The notes: generated by a model from the sequence alone, not told the origin. 64,000 bases of DNA from Bacillota bacterium (GCA_023418475.1 JAEZZO010000002.1:1-64000), one strand, 5' to 3'; counted from the first letter of the stretch, positions 16,759-26,065 are shown. Numbers and translations are program-made.

Positions 16759-17958
16759 TTGAATAGAAAAGCACTCTATATTATAAGCATCGCTGCTCTG
16801 GCCCTAACCCTGGTCAGCGGTATCGTATTTATTACGTTAAGTCACAAAGATGATAAAAATGTCTCAGCCGAATCTGTCAAATCAGATAGCGACTTTACAT
16901 ATATTACACCTCAGCTACAGGAGCAGGACAATGATGGGGAAGACAATGACGAAGAAGATGTTGTCGAACCAAAAGTTGATAAGGAAGTTACCTCCTTTGT
17001 TCCCGCCACAAAGATTGATCTGGATACTTCAAGTATGACCCTATATGTAAACCGGGAATATCCTATTCCGAAAGAATATAAACCGGAAGATTTAGTTCGG
17101 CCGAATGTTGCATTTGATCCTACTTCCAGTGGTGATAAAACCTTAATGCGGGAAAAAGCAGCAAAAGCACTGGAAAGACTTTTCCGGGCTGCAAAAAAAG
17201 AAGGAATTACTCTGATTGGTGTATCGGCATACCGTTCCTATGACAGACAATTCAAAATTTTTACTAATAATATACGTACAAGAGGTAAAAACCATACGTT
17301 TCAGTACTCCGCCATTCCCGGAACCAGTGAGCATCAGACGGGTTTGTCCATTGATATATCAGGCTCCACAATGAAAAATAAATTAACCGATGCCTTTGCG
17401 GATACAATGGAAGGTGCCTGGGTAGCGAAAAATTCTTATAAATACGGATATATCATAAGATATCCCAAGGATAAGGCAGAAATTACAGGATATGCATATG
17501 AGCCCTGGCATATTCGCTATGTTGGAAGAGGACTGGCTTATTATTTACATACGAATCATTTAACGTTGGATGAATATTATAAATATACCCCCAGTGCGGA
17601 TTTCGATTTTGAGAAAGTATATGCCGATATTATTAATTATGCACCGCCTACACGTCCTCCGGTAAAGGCAACACCGACGGTATGTACAACACCTGTTCCG
17701 ACGGAAGTACCGGTTACTGAGAAACCGAAAGCCGGTTCTGACAATAAAACTCCAACCATCAGTCCTGGCGATGATACAAAAGGACATCCGGATACCACAC
17801 CTGTCCCCACACCCAAGCCCAATCCGGAAGATCCGGGAAATGATTCTCCGGTCATAACCAAAGTGGCAGAGAACATCACCGGCCCCGGGCAAACAAATGA
17901 TACTGGAACAACAGCAACAGATGGTTCTGAAGACGCCTTAGACGATGAAATTAATTAA
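16759..17958 (+). CDS. VanY-type D-alanyl-D-alanine carboxypeptidase (M15B), membrane anchored
   Basis: A 399-residue protein with a TTG start behind GGAAGGAG. One N-terminal membrane helix (about 5-26) is followed by an acidic linker rich in D/E (45-75). The zinc peptidase domain (about 110-275) has the motif SEHQTGLSIDIS, giving the first His and Asp, and EPWHIRYVG, giving the last His. The C-terminal 120 residues are a Pro/Thr-rich, low-complexity tail with no fold. It should trim the terminal D-Ala of peptidoglycan stem peptides outside the membrane. No vancomycin-resistance genes are nearby, so this is ordinary wall remodelling. The 270 bp upstream show nothing clear. Confidence 0.88.
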   Translation: MNRKALYIISIAALALTLVSGIVFITLSHKDDKNVSAESVKSDSDFTYITPQLQEQDNDGEDNDEEDVVEPKVDKEVTSFVPATKIDLDTSSMTLYVNREYPIPKEYKPEDLVRPNVAFDPTSSGDKTLMREKAAKALERLFRAAKKEGITLIGVSAYRSYDRQFKIFTNNIRTRGKNHTFQYSAIPGTSEHQTGLSIDISGSTMKNKLTDAFADTMEGAWVAKNSYKYGYIIRYPKDKAEITGYAYEPWHIRYVGRGLAYYLHTNHLTLDEYYKYTPSADFDFEKVYADIINYAPPTRPPVKATPTVCTTPVPTEVPVTEKPKAGSDNKTPTISPGDDTKGHPDTTPVPTPKPNPEDPGNDSPVITKVAENITGPGQTNDTGTTATDGSEDALDDEIN

Positions 17959-18053
17959 GTAATAAACATTTCATAATCTAATGCATAATTTAGACAAATT
18001 AATGGATGAAATAGTCTGGTTTATGATAATACTATAATCTTAGGAGGATTTAT

Positions 18054-18782
18054 ATGCGGCTGATTTTGGCACTTTTATTTTTGATTGTGTTTTTTATTAT
18101 CAGTATCCCCATCTATCTTATTGAGCTTTTGGTTGGAAGGTTTAACCACCATGCTATGGTAGCAAGCTCCCAAAAAATTGTTGTTGGTGCATTTCACATA
18201 ATTCTATTTATCAGTGGCGTTAGGAAAACAGTTATTGGTGTTGAAAATGTTCCAAAGAAGGAAGCAGTATTATATATTTCCAATCACAGAAGCTATTTTG
18301 ATATTCCTGTTGCATATACTACCGTTCCTACTGTGACCGGCTTTATGGCTAAGAAGGAAATCGCAAGTATCCCATTCTTAAGTTATTGGATGCGGTTTTT
18401 GCAGTGCCTCTTTCTTGACCGGGACGATATTAAACAGGGGTTAAAAACCATTTTAAAGGCAATCGAACAGGTAAAAGCCGGTTATTCCTTCTTTATTTCT
18501 CCGGAAGGAACCCGAAGCCAGGGCAGTGAGATGCGTCCCTTTAAGGAAGGCAGCTTTAAAATAGCCGAAAAAACCGGCTGTGCTATTATTCCGGTATCCA
18601 TCAGCAATACGGATGAGGTACTGGAAAATCATATGCCGTGGGTTCATCCCGCTCATGTCATAATTGAATATGGTAAACCGATCTATCCTAAGGAACTTAG
18701 CAAAGAACAGCAAAAATTTCTCGGTTCCTATGTTCAGGGCATCATACGTGATACCTTAAAGAAAAATGAAGCGTTACTATAG
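18054..18782 (+). CDS. plsC: 1-acyl-sn-glycerol-3-phosphate acyltransferase
   Basis: A 242-residue PlsC-family enzyme that acylates lysophosphatidate to phosphatidate at the membrane. A hydrophobic N-terminus (residues 1-25) precedes the catalytic HX4D motif in SNHRSYFDIP, the EGTRS acceptor-binding motif and the VIPVSI strand. Length is normal and the SD is TAGGAGG. It is a stand-alone gene between the VanY-type gene and a repeat. Confidence 0.92.
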   Translation: MRLILALLFLIVFFIISIPIYLIELLVGRFNHHAMVASSQKIVVGAFHIILFISGVRKTVIGVENVPKKEAVLYISNHRSYFDIPVAYTTVPTVTGFMAKKEIASIPFLSYWMRFLQCLFLDRDDIKQGLKTILKAIEQVKAGYSFFISPEGTRSQGSEMRPFKEGSFKIAEKTGCAIIPVSISNTDEVLENHMPWVHPAHVIIEYGKPIYPKELSKEQQKFLGSYVQGIIRDTLKKNEALL

Positions 18783-18794
18783 CGCTCTTGTACA

Positions 18795-18836
18795 ACTTGC
18801 CGGATGCACAGCAATGGAATATGATTTGCCTGTGAA
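18795..18836 (-). repeat. R1 repeat arm (minus orientation)
   Basis: The complement reads CACAGGCAAATCATATTCCA, then GCTGTGCATCCGGCAAG, matching the R1 arm consensus with few changes. It lies 13 bp after the plsC stop. Confidence 0.65.
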
Positions 18837-18947
18837 TCGTAACAAAAGAAGTATTTATCGAAAGCTATTTTTGATTTACCTATTTATTTTTTTATAAAAA
18901 GATGATACAATAAACGATACCCGGTTAAGGACAAACGTTCCACGCTA

Positions 18948-19003
18948 AGGAAACAGCAAAAGTAATTTCTTTATAGAGTTAAGCTTACTTTTGGTTTTCC
19001 TAA
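18948..19003 (+). other. Long hairpin in the leader of the following gene
   Basis: AGGAAA plus CAAAAGTAA on the left pairs with TTACTTTTG plus TTTTCCT on the right, around an AT-rich loop. No T-run follows, so it is not an obvious terminator. It may be a leader structure for the small membrane protein gene. Confidence 0.4.
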
Positions 19004-19040
19004 ATATTCAACTGAAAACGATTGAGGAGGTACATATCTC

Positions 19041-19505
19041 ATGCCATGGTATGTTATTTTAATTATTGTAGTTGCCATTACGGCCGGCATCTTTACCGCA
19101 CTATATTTCTTCGGTAAAAAGCTTCAGAAACGTCAGGATGATTCTCAGGCTCAGATGCAGGCAGCTGCACAAACTGTTTCCATTTTGGTTATTGATAAGA
19201 AGAAAATGAAAATGAAAGAAGCCGGACTTCCCAAAATTGTTCTTGATCAGACGCCAAAATATATGCGCGGTTCTAAGGTTCCTATTGTGAAAGCAAAGAT
19301 TGGTCCCAAGGTTATGTCTTTGATGTGCGACCCTAAGGTATTCGAAATCATTCCGGTTAAGAAGGAAGTGAAAGCCGTACTTAGTGGTATCTATATCATG
19401 GAAGTAAAGGGACTCCGAGGTAATTTAGAGCCAAAGAAAGAAAAGAAAACTATTATGCAGAAAATAACCGGTGTTTTAAAAAAAGGAAAGAAAAGCAGCA
19501 AATAA
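19041..19505 (+). CDS. Small membrane-anchored basic protein, function unknown
   Basis: A 154-residue protein. Residues 4-24 form a membrane helix (VILIIVVAITAGIFTALYFF). The rest is cytoplasmic or extracytoplasmic and rich in Lys, with a basic tail (KKEKKTIMQKITGVLKKGKKSSK) that could bind membrane or nucleic acid. The middle (VSILVIDKKKMKMKEAGLP to IIPVKKEVKAVLSGIYIMEVKG) looks like a small beta domain. I recognise it only as a recurrent Lachnospiraceae hypothetical. The SD GAGGAGG is strong, and a hairpin lies upstream with a good terminator downstream, so it is a monocistronic unit. Confidence 0.75.
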   Translation: MPWYVILIIVVAITAGIFTALYFFGKKLQKRQDDSQAQMQAAAQTVSILVIDKKKMKMKEAGLPKIVLDQTPKYMRGSKVPIVKAKIGPKVMSLMCDPKVFEIIPVKKEVKAVLSGIYIMEVKGLRGNLEPKKEKKTIMQKITGVLKKGKKSSK

Positions 19506-19544
19506 TAAAACGTCTTAATATCAAAAAAGTGTTCGTATGATATT

Positions 19545-19588
19545 CCTCTTGTTTTATCGTATACTATAGATAAACAAGAGGTTTTTTT
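19545..19588 (+). terminator. Strong intrinsic terminator
   Basis: CCTCTTGTTT-ATC (from 19545) pairs with GAT-AAACAAGAGG (to 19581) and is followed by seven T residues. It ends the preceding small-protein gene. Confidence 0.85.
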
Positions 19589-19677
19589 ATGAAGGTACAA
19601 TGATAGATTGTTATTAAATTACTTCTACTTATGAAGATATTTATTTGAACTGTTAGCAGTGGTAAAGTGAGGTGTCT

Positions 19678-20931
19678 ATGAAAAAAAGAAATATTTTGTT
19701 ATTATTTGTTATCTGTATTTTAGCAATCAGTGTGATTACCGGGTTACTGGTTTACGCGTTTCACCTGCAAAACATAGAGGATTTGAACAGCCAAAGTGCC
19801 CGAAAGAGGCTGCAGAACACTACGAATGAAAAGGATGCAGATAAGCTCACACTAGCTCCTGTCAAACCTGATGTCAGTACTGCTCCTGCGAAAGCAGACA
19901 CTAAACCATCTCTCCCGCCTGCGCAAATCACCGTAACACCGACTTCTGCGCCCAATGGACAAAATGCTTCAAGTAAGCCGATTGTATTAGGATTTGCAGG
20001 GGATGTTAACCTGGATGAAAAATCCTATCCGGCTGCAAAATATGATCTGGAGAAAAAGAATATAAAGGGATGTTTTTCCGGTGATCTGCTAGGTGAGATG
20101 AACAATGCGGATATTATGATGCTCAATAATGAGTTTGCTTACAGTACTAGAGGTGTTAAAACCCCCGATAAGTCTTTTACCTTCCGGGCTAATCCGGATC
20201 GGGTCAAAATTCTTCAGAAAATGGGTGTAGATATTGTCTCATTGGCTAATAATCATGCTCTCGATTATGGCCGGGATGCCCTTTTAGACACCTTTGACAC
20301 CTTGAAGGGTGCTGACATAAGTTATATCGGTGCCGGTGATAACCTGACAGAGGCTAAGGCTCCTGTTTATTATACGATAAATGGTAAAAAAATCGCTTTT
20401 GTAGCAGCCTCCCGGGTTGTATTTTCAATGAATTGGTACGCCACAGATAATTCTCCAGGTATGGTTGGAACCTATGATCCTGCTCTGATCATAGAATCCA
20501 TCAAAGAAGCGAAGGCCAACAGTGAATTTGTGGTGATGTTCGTACACTGGGGTATTGAAAGAAAGAATTATCCTACCGAATATCAGCGAAGCCTTGCACA
20601 GCAATATATCGATGCCGGAGCCGATGCCGTAGTCGGTTGTCATCCCCATGTTATGCAGGGATTTGAATATTATAAAGGAAAGCCAATCGCCTATAGCCTC
20701 GGTAACTTCTGGTTTAACAGAGCTACCGAGAAATCTGCCTTATTGAAATTATATCTCTCCCCTGACGGCACCGTAAAAATGCAGCTTCTTCCTGCTGCGA
20801 CCAAAAACACCTTTGCCTATCTGCTGACAAAAAAGACTGAAATAAAAAATTATTTTGATTTTATACGGAAAATATCTTTTGATGTGGCAATTGATGAAAA
20901 TGGCTATATTACCCCTACCAATCGTAATTAA
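19678..20931 (+). CDS. CapA-family metallophosphatase-like protein, membrane anchored
   Basis: About 417 residues. An N-terminal membrane helix is followed by a Thr/Pro/Ala-rich linker (to about 100) and a CapA/PGA-synthesis domain. Family motifs are visible: GFAGDVNLDE, NNEFAYS, SLANNHALDYG, FVHWGIE and VVGCHPHVMQGFEYYKGKPIAYSLGNF, which hold the metal-binding residues. Such proteins act outside the membrane in polymer (poly-glutamate) metabolism or uncharacterised hydrolysis. No cap genes are nearby, so the role is open. The ATG at 19678 is preferred over the GTG at 19672 because the GTGAGG ribosome binding site overlaps the latter. Confidence 0.85.
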   Translation: MKKRNILLLFVICILAISVITGLLVYAFHLQNIEDLNSQSARKRLQNTTNEKDADKLTLAPVKPDVSTAPAKADTKPSLPPAQITVTPTSAPNGQNASSKPIVLGFAGDVNLDEKSYPAAKYDLEKKNIKGCFSGDLLGEMNNADIMMLNNEFAYSTRGVKTPDKSFTFRANPDRVKILQKMGVDIVSLANNHALDYGRDALLDTFDTLKGADISYIGAGDNLTEAKAPVYYTINGKKIAFVAASRVVFSMNWYATDNSPGMVGTYDPALIIESIKEAKANSEFVVMFVHWGIERKNYPTEYQRSLAQQYIDAGADAVVGCHPHVMQGFEYYKGKPIAYSLGNFWFNRATEKSALLKLYLSPDGTVKMQLLPAATKNTFAYLLTKKTEIKNYFDFIRKISFDVAIDENGYITPTNRN

Positions 20932-20983
20932 CTAAAGTGACCGCAAATAATCCAGGCAAAGCTTATCTGGTTTATGATACCAT

Positions 20984-21397
20984 CTATACTTCTTCGATAA
21001 TAATGAATAATTCATGATCAGACAGAAGCTCCTTGTCGGAAAAGAGACTATATTCCAGTTGTATCTCTATTCTGCCGGGGGCCTCCTTTTGTTGTATGCA
21101 TTTCGTATTGATATCAAGGATAAGACTTCCATAAGGAGTTTGGTAAACAGCCTGTGTTGGTTCCTTCTGGTCAAAATCCATCTGCAGCTGTTGTGCTCCC
21201 TTCTTTGTCAGACTGACCAACGAATTCGATATTTTTATCGTATTATTGATAACAGCCTCCTTCTCCTCCGTTCGTTCCTCATACTGAATATAGTGTTTTC
21301 CATTTCTGTTATGATAACTGCCGCGTGCCGACAACCAAATTGCTTCTTCCTCACCGCTTCCAATTCCTTTTATTGAAATAATTACTTCGTTCGTCAT
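20984..21397 (-). CDS. DUF1934 (YwiB-like) beta-barrel protein
   Basis: A 137-residue protein of the DUF1934/YwiB family, predicted from its beta-strand pattern to be a small calycin-like barrel. The N-terminus VIISIKGIGSGEEEAIWLSARGSYHNRNGKHYIQYEE and the YSLFSDKELLSDHELFIII end are typical. Its biochemical role is unknown. The SD AGGAGG is present. It converges on the capA-like gene. Confidence 0.75.
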   Translation of the reverse strand: MTNEVIISIKGIGSGEEEAIWLSARGSYHNRNGKHYIQYEERTEEKEAVINNTIKISNSLVSLTKKGAQQLQMDFDQKEPTQAVYQTPYGSLILDINTKCIQQKEAPGRIEIQLEYSLFSDKELLSDHELFIIIEEV

Positions 21398-21506
21398 AAC
21401 TGCCTCCTGTATCTACTTAACCTTATCTCTAATTCTTCCTTTGATTCTGTTCTTAATGAAACTATATAATATCACATCCGATAATGCAATTAAATAGAAT
21501 AACTGA

Positions 21507-21646
21507 TAACGAACAAAAATGTGCTTCGCACACTCTCGCAATCCCTCATCCATCCTGCACAGCTTTTGTTCTGCGCGCGAAGCTGCGCGTCCTCCCGGAG
21601 GGTTTTATTACATAGGACGAACTTTCCTATGTAATAAAAAATTCTG
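21507..21646 (+). repeat. Dispersed structured repeat R2, copy a
   Basis: About 140 bp. It starts AACGAACAAAA, then GTGCTTCGCACACTCTCGC and GCACAGCTTTTGTTC. It ends in a 14-bp perfect stem, TTTTATTACATAGG with CCTATGTAATAAAA, around ACGAACTTT. Near-identical copies lie at 26189 and 47122, with fragments at 59994 and 63449. GCTTCGC at the 5' end can also pair with GCGAAGC in the middle. It fills most of the gap before spoIIR. Confidence 0.8.
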
Positions 21647-21709
21647 TTTACAACAGAATAGCTTTGCTATATATGGTTAGACTTTATGAAAACAGAACCG
21701 GAGAAATAA

Positions 21710-22501
21710 ATGCACATGTCATGTGCAGGAATGGAGATCATAATGAAAAGAACAAATACAATTCATATAAGACTATCTGATTTTATTAATTCAAATCTGC
21801 GATTAATTAAAAACTTCATACTACATATCAGAAAGCGAAGCAATAGGAACGTACGAAATCCTAACTCTGAGAACAAGTTCCAAACATCTCTTTTTTTACT
21901 CATTCTTATATTCTGTGCTGTTTCAATGTGGCTGGTAAAGGCAAATGCCCTTCACAATACCAGAATTCAGGAAGGAATTGCAAAGGATATTATTCGTTTT
22001 CATGTAATTGCAAACAGTGACAGCGAGGAAGACCAGGCTCTTAAGCTAAAAGTAAAGGACAAACTGGTCGAAAGTCTATCCCCCATGTTAAAAAATGCAG
22101 CTTCCATAACCGAAGCACGCTCCGTTATAACCCATCACCTTTCCTCCATTCAGTCTACTGCTGAGGAGGTTATCAGAGAATATGGCTACTATTACCCGAT
22201 AAAGGTAAGCTTAGAAAAATGTTATTTCCCTTTAAAGATTTATGGTAATTGCACTTTTCCACCCGGCATTTACGAAGCTCTTCGGGTTAGGATCGGCGCA
22301 GCCGAGGGAAAGAACTGGTGGTGTGTAATGTTTCCACCTTTATGCTTTGTAGACGAAACCTATAGTATTGTAGATAACAAAACAGATCAAAAATTAAAGC
22401 ATCTTCTGACAGAAGAAGAATATGATACCCTGATTCATCAAAAAAAATCAATTAAAATAAAATTCAAACTATGGGGAGAGATCAAGAAACTGTTTGATTA
22501 G
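21710..22501 (+). CDS. spoIIR: Stage II sporulation protein R
   Basis: A 263-residue SpoIIR homologue: the forespore-made signalling protein that triggers processing of pro-sigmaE in the mother cell. A basic N-terminus and one membrane or signal helix (about 60-80, LFLLILIFCAVSMWLV) precede the conserved domain RIQEGIAKDIIRFHVIANSDSEEDQALKLKVKD and CTFPPGIYEALRVRIGAAEGKNWWCVMFPPLCF. Start choice is uncertain: ATG 21710 has GGAG 6 bases upstream, and ATG 21743 (MKRTNT) has GGAG in AATGGAG. It lies 65 bp upstream of ispE and probably shares its transcript. Confidence 0.92.
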   Translation: MHMSCAGMEIIMKRTNTIHIRLSDFINSNLRLIKNFILHIRKRSNRNVRNPNSENKFQTSLFLLILIFCAVSMWLVKANALHNTRIQEGIAKDIIRFHVIANSDSEEDQALKLKVKDKLVESLSPMLKNAASITEARSVITHHLSSIQSTAEEVIREYGYYYPIKVSLEKCYFPLKIYGNCTFPPGIYEALRVRIGAAEGKNWWCVMFPPLCFVDETYSIVDNKTDQKLKHLLTEEEYDTLIHQKKSIKIKFKLWGEIKKLFD

Positions 22502-22566
22502 TATCATTGTAAAAGCATGTACTTTATGATAAAATAGGTTAATTATCATGCCAATGGGAGGTAATA

Positions 22567-23436
22567 ATGAATTCCATAACAATAGAGGCCTATGCAAAGA
22601 TTAACTTAGGTTTAGACGTAATAAGAAAACGGGAAGACGGATACCATGACGTCTGCATGATTATGCAGTCTCTGGAGCTGCATGATACTATAACCATTAG
22701 CAAAGCTTCCTCCGCAGAGATTTCCATTCAGACAAATCTGCGTTATCTGCCGAGGGATAAAGGAAACCTTGTATATAAAGCCACAGATCTTTTTCTAAAG
22801 ACCATATCTGTAAAGGAAGGTCTGAGTATCCGTCTTAATAAAAAAATTCCGGTAGCGGCTGGCCTTGCCGGTGGCAGTTCCGATGCCGCAGCTACCTTGA
22901 TGGGTCTAAACGAACTTTATGGTGCCGGACTTACGAAAGAGGAGCTGATGAAGCTCGGCGTTAAGCTTGGTGCCGATGTACCTTACTGTATTATGCTTGG
23001 TACCGCATTATCCGAAGGTATCGGTGAGGTTCTTACTCCTTTGACTGCAATGCCGGAATGCTCCATTCTTCTGGTTAAACCAGATATCAGCGTATCAACG
23101 AAATATGTATATGAAAATCTGCATCTCACTCCGCTAACGCTTCATCCGGATATTAACAAGATGAAGGAAGCACTGTCAACAGGAGATCTGCAGTCACTCG
23201 CTGACAATATGGATAATATTCTGCAGTCTGTAACAATCCATGATTATCCGATTATTACGGATATAAAGAATAAAATGAAAGAGCTTGGTGCTCTGGTATC
23301 TTTAATGAGCGGAAGCGGCCCCACCGTATTCGGTATCTTTAAAAGTCCTGAGCTTGCCCGAAAGGCCTGCCGCTATTTTGAAACAAATCGTTATTATGGT
23401 AAAAAGGTCTTCCTTACCAATCCATACTGGCCATAA
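22567..23436 (+). CDS. ispE: 4-diphosphocytidyl-2-C-methyl-D-erythritol kinase
   Basis: A 289-residue GHMP kinase of the MEP isoprenoid pathway, phosphorylating CDP-ME at the 2-OH. The N-terminal AYAKINLGLDV, the ATP-loop PVAAGLAGGSSDAAATLMGLN (about 95-115) and the GHMP C-terminal motif LMSGSGPTVFGIF are intact. The SD is GGGAGG. Neighbourhood with veg and sporulation genes is reminiscent of the Bacillus veg-ispE region. Confidence 0.95.
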   Translation: MNSITIEAYAKINLGLDVIRKREDGYHDVCMIMQSLELHDTITISKASSAEISIQTNLRYLPRDKGNLVYKATDLFLKTISVKEGLSIRLNKKIPVAAGLAGGSSDAAATLMGLNELYGAGLTKEELMKLGVKLGADVPYCIMLGTALSEGIGEVLTPLTAMPECSILLVKPDISVSTKYVYENLHLTPLTLHPDINKMKEALSTGDLQSLADNMDNILQSVTIHDYPIITDIKNKMKELGALVSLMSGSGPTVFGIFKSPELARKACRYFETNRYYGKKVFLTNPYWP

Positions 23437-23543
23437 TGATGATACCCCACCTCTGCTTCTGTGAGTAGCACTTTCCGTAATATAAACTATTTTACATTAC
23501 ACGATGACTTTTTGGCGTAATCATTCCTTTTTACTCTTGCCGG

Positions 23544-24203
23544 TTAAACAGCCTTATTTGCTGCTGCCTGATCATGAAAGGTGTCAGCTGTTGTATCACT
23601 CATACTACTGCTGCCATCTTTTCCGTCTCTCCATGCTTCTAGCTTATTAAGTGCCGTTTCCATCGTTTTCTTACAGATATCCGGAAGAGCGCCACCCCAT
23701 GCCTTGGTTGCCTGTTCATAACCTTTCTTAACTGCACTGATCAATTCCTCAGCTTTTGATTTATCTCCTCCGGAGAGGGCTTTTGCAAATGAAAGAATGC
23801 GCTCTGAAGTCTGTTCCACTCCCCAATATCCATCCTCTGCAATATCTTTTTGCGCCTGTGCTTTCGTATCAGAATCTACCGGAACCTTCCCTTCCCGAAG
23901 AAGAGAATACATTTCAGTGGAATCTTGAAAAGTCTTTCCCTGCTGCCTCAACATTTTTTCAACAAGATTTCGTAAATTCTCAACGCGTCTGTCCGTTTCA
24001 GCCTTCAATTTTTCAATTGCCGCGGTGTCTGGCTTATAAGTTTTCTTTGTTTCCTCTGCCTGTTCACTTTTTTCATAAACAGCTGCCGTATTCGCAGCAT
24101 CCTGTTTCGAATTGCCGGCCTTCTGGCTCTGATTTGTTTTCACCTTAGAGCTGGTCTTACTGTCATAAGTTTGTGCCGCATTTGTAATTCCATTTACACT
24201 CAT
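23544..24203 (-). CDS. Hypothetical Lys/Ala/Glu-rich protein
   Basis: About 219 residues, starting at ATG 24203 (MSVNGITNAAQTY) behind AAGGAGG; the frame is open further upstream but without a better site. Residues 1-75 are polar, low complexity and probably disordered. A helical region with VENLRNLVEKMLRQQGKTFQ and ISAVKKGYEQATKAWGGALPDICKKTMETALNKLEAW follows. No catalytic motif or signal peptide is seen. I recognise the type only as a conserved clostridial hypothetical, with flagellar or sporulation links occasionally suggested for similar proteins; no function is claimed. Confidence 0.7.
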   Translation of the reverse strand: MSVNGITNAAQTYDSKTSSKVKTNQSQKAGNSKQDAANTAAVYEKSEQAEETKKTYKPDTAAIEKLKAETDRRVENLRNLVEKMLRQQGKTFQDSTEMYSLLREGKVPVDSDTKAQAQKDIAEDGYWGVEQTSERILSFAKALSGGDKSKAEELISAVKKGYEQATKAWGGALPDICKKTMETALNKLEAWRDGKDGSSSMSDTTADTFHDQAAANKAV

Positions 24204-24433
24204 ACCCAATCCTCCTTGATTTTTAGGAGGATTTCTCCTCCTTGATTTGTTAATAGGCGCCTTTGTTTTACTTGATAAATAGATATTTCTGTAAATTATA
24301 TTTCGGCGAATTACAATCATTTCTTAATGGGTAAAAGCTAGTTCCTTAAAATTTCTATTCTCTTTTCTTATACGGCCAACCAATTACTATTTTTCGCAGC
24401 GATAAAAGTTCAATTCGCAAAATTTTTGCGATA

Positions 24434-24475
24434 AAAGAGCATTCTTTTGTATAATTCATACTAAAAGAATGCTCT
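24434..24475 (-). terminator. Terminator of sipL
   Basis: AGAGCATTCTTTT (24436-24448) pairs perfectly with AAAAGAATGCTCT (24463-24475), and a TTTTAT tail follows in minus-strand reading, 20 bases after the sipL stop. Confidence 0.8.
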
Positions 24476-24496
24476 CCTATAATTAATAATTTTCTT

Positions 24497-26065
24497 TTAT
24501 AAAACAACATTAACCTTTTTCATAATAATCAGCTTATCACCTTCATTAATGCGATCTTCCGTAAGCTCATTAATTTCTTTGATGTTATCCACAGTCGTAT
24601 AATATTTCTTGGCAATATTCCACAAGGTATCATTATTTTTAACCACATATCCCACCAGACCCGGCATTGCCTGTAATTTCTCCATATCAAGATCGGCAAC
24701 CTCGATATCGGTAATGATATTTTCCGTAATAAGGTCAAACACGATTGTATTAAGATTAATACTAGCCTTAACTTCAATCTCCTCACTGTCAAGCATCATA
24801 ACATTCAGCTGATCAATGTAAGGCTTAATTTCATAACTGCTATCGGGCTTCATCCCCTTCAATTCCACTACCTGTGAGAAGGGTATTACCCCTTTGAGGG
24901 AATTCATCGGACGGCTGTCATCCTCTGTTATATATAGAATACTTGTTTCTATAACGCCTTCCACCTGCAGCTGTGTTTCTTCCGGAATAATATCATCAAT
25001 CTTAATAGAACCACCGGCATGGCAGATTTGAAGAATTTTAGGTTGATTAACCGGTACTTTAACTCTGTCCGAGATACGATATTTACTGTTGTTCTTAATT
25101 ACTAAATTCTCGTAGGAAGCTTCTCTGACGATAGGCGTTACTTCCTTTAAGGGGCTGTAAATATCACATAAAACCTCTGGTTCCTCCACTTCGTATACCT
25201 TAATCCCCAGCTCCAATATTACTTCGAGGTCAAGAACCCTGTCTTCTCCGTCACCATCCTGCTTTATTTCAAGATTATTGCTGATAATGCCAAAGGTAAT
25301 ATCGTCAATCATATTCTCCGTACATCCATTGCAATCTATCGTGCCGCTGAACGGGATTTCTGTTTCATAATACTCTACCTGATTTTCTTCATTATCTGTT
25401 GTATATAAAATAAATACCGGAAGTTCTCCCTTTATTGTAAATTTATCATCCAGAAGTCTAACTTCTACATTACTAAGACTTATATCCTTAAATAACACAG
25501 CCGAAATATTACCTTTATTTGCGGGTAATGTAATCTCATCTTTAATCCGGAAGGTATCTTTCTTATTAATTGCTACATCTGTAACTTCAATCTTCTTATT
25601 AGTATATTGTACGTCCTCTGGCCCTTCTACCATTACAGCAGTTTCCTCATCATAGAGATCTTCTACCGCAACAAACAGACGTACAATTGATTTCACACTA
25701 AGCTTTCTAGAGTTTATTAAACCTGTCGATAAATCTTCCAGATCCCATTTAATATTTGGTTCATCGTCAGAGCAGGTTGCTTCCATGTTGATTACTTCAT
25801 CAAATGGAATTTCACCGGTAAGGTTATGTATCGGCCTCTGATCTCCTGCGCTCAAATAAAGGACATTAAACGTCAAAACGCCCTTAACCAAGAGTTTACC
25901 ATTCATTGTTTTAATGTCATTAATCTTGACTTCACCCTGCTCCGTAATAATCTGATCAATGTCCGGTTTAACATCCGGAACATTAAAATCGTCATCTAAT
26001 GTAAGCTGCAGGGAACTCTTACATCTCAATTTATTCATATGAATATTCTTTTTAACCAACTCCAC
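24497..26065 (-). CDS. sipL: SPOCS (DUF3794) and LysM protein, SipL-like spore coat factor
   Basis: A 522-residue protein with repeated DUF3794/SPOCS units: VPDVKPDIDQIITEQGEVKI near 30, KYRISDRVKVPVNQPKILQI near 330 and matching segments between. It ends in a LysM domain (about 470-517, GYVVKNNDTLWNIAKKYYTTVDNIKEIN). This layout matches C. difficile SipL, which binds SpoIVA through its LysM domain and is needed for coat assembly. A possible sigmaE-like element lies upstream: CATATG (minus) with an ATA-containing -35 about 16 bases before. It fits mother-cell expression but is weak evidence. Confidence 0.85.
   Translation of the reverse strand: MELVKKNIHMNKLRCKSSLQLTLDDDFNVPDVKPDIDQIITEQGEVKINDIKTMNGKLLVKGVLTFNVLYLSAGDQRPIHNLTGEIPFDEVINMEATCSDDEPNIKWDLEDLSTGLINSRKLSVKSIVRLFVAVEDLYDEETAVMVEGPEDVQYTNKKIEVTDVAINKKDTFRIKDEITLPANKGNISAVLFKDISLSNVEVRLLDDKFTIKGELPVFILYTTDNEENQVEYYETEIPFSGTIDCNGCTENMIDDITFGIISNNLEIKQDGDGEDRVLDLEVILELGIKVYEVEEPEVLCDIYSPLKEVTPIVREASYENLVIKNNSKYRISDRVKVPVNQPKILQICHAGGSIKIDDIIPEETQLQVEGVIETSILYITEDDSRPMNSLKGVIPFSQVVELKGMKPDSSYEIKPYIDQLNVMMLDSEEIEVKASINLNTIVFDLITENIITDIEVADLDMEKLQAMPGLVGYVVKNNDTLWNIAKKYYTTVDNIKEINELTEDRINEGDKLIIMKKVNVVL

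Noticed and set aside
17560..17892. Minus-strand frame rich in Gly/Val/Arg opposite the VanY-type gene tail
   Set aside because: It mirrors the Pro/Thr-rich repeat of the real gene; its composition is an artefact.
16759..17958. Vancomycin-resistance vanY
   Set aside because: The domain matches M15B carboxypeptidases, but vanRS/HAX genes are absent; ordinary cell-wall function is more likely.
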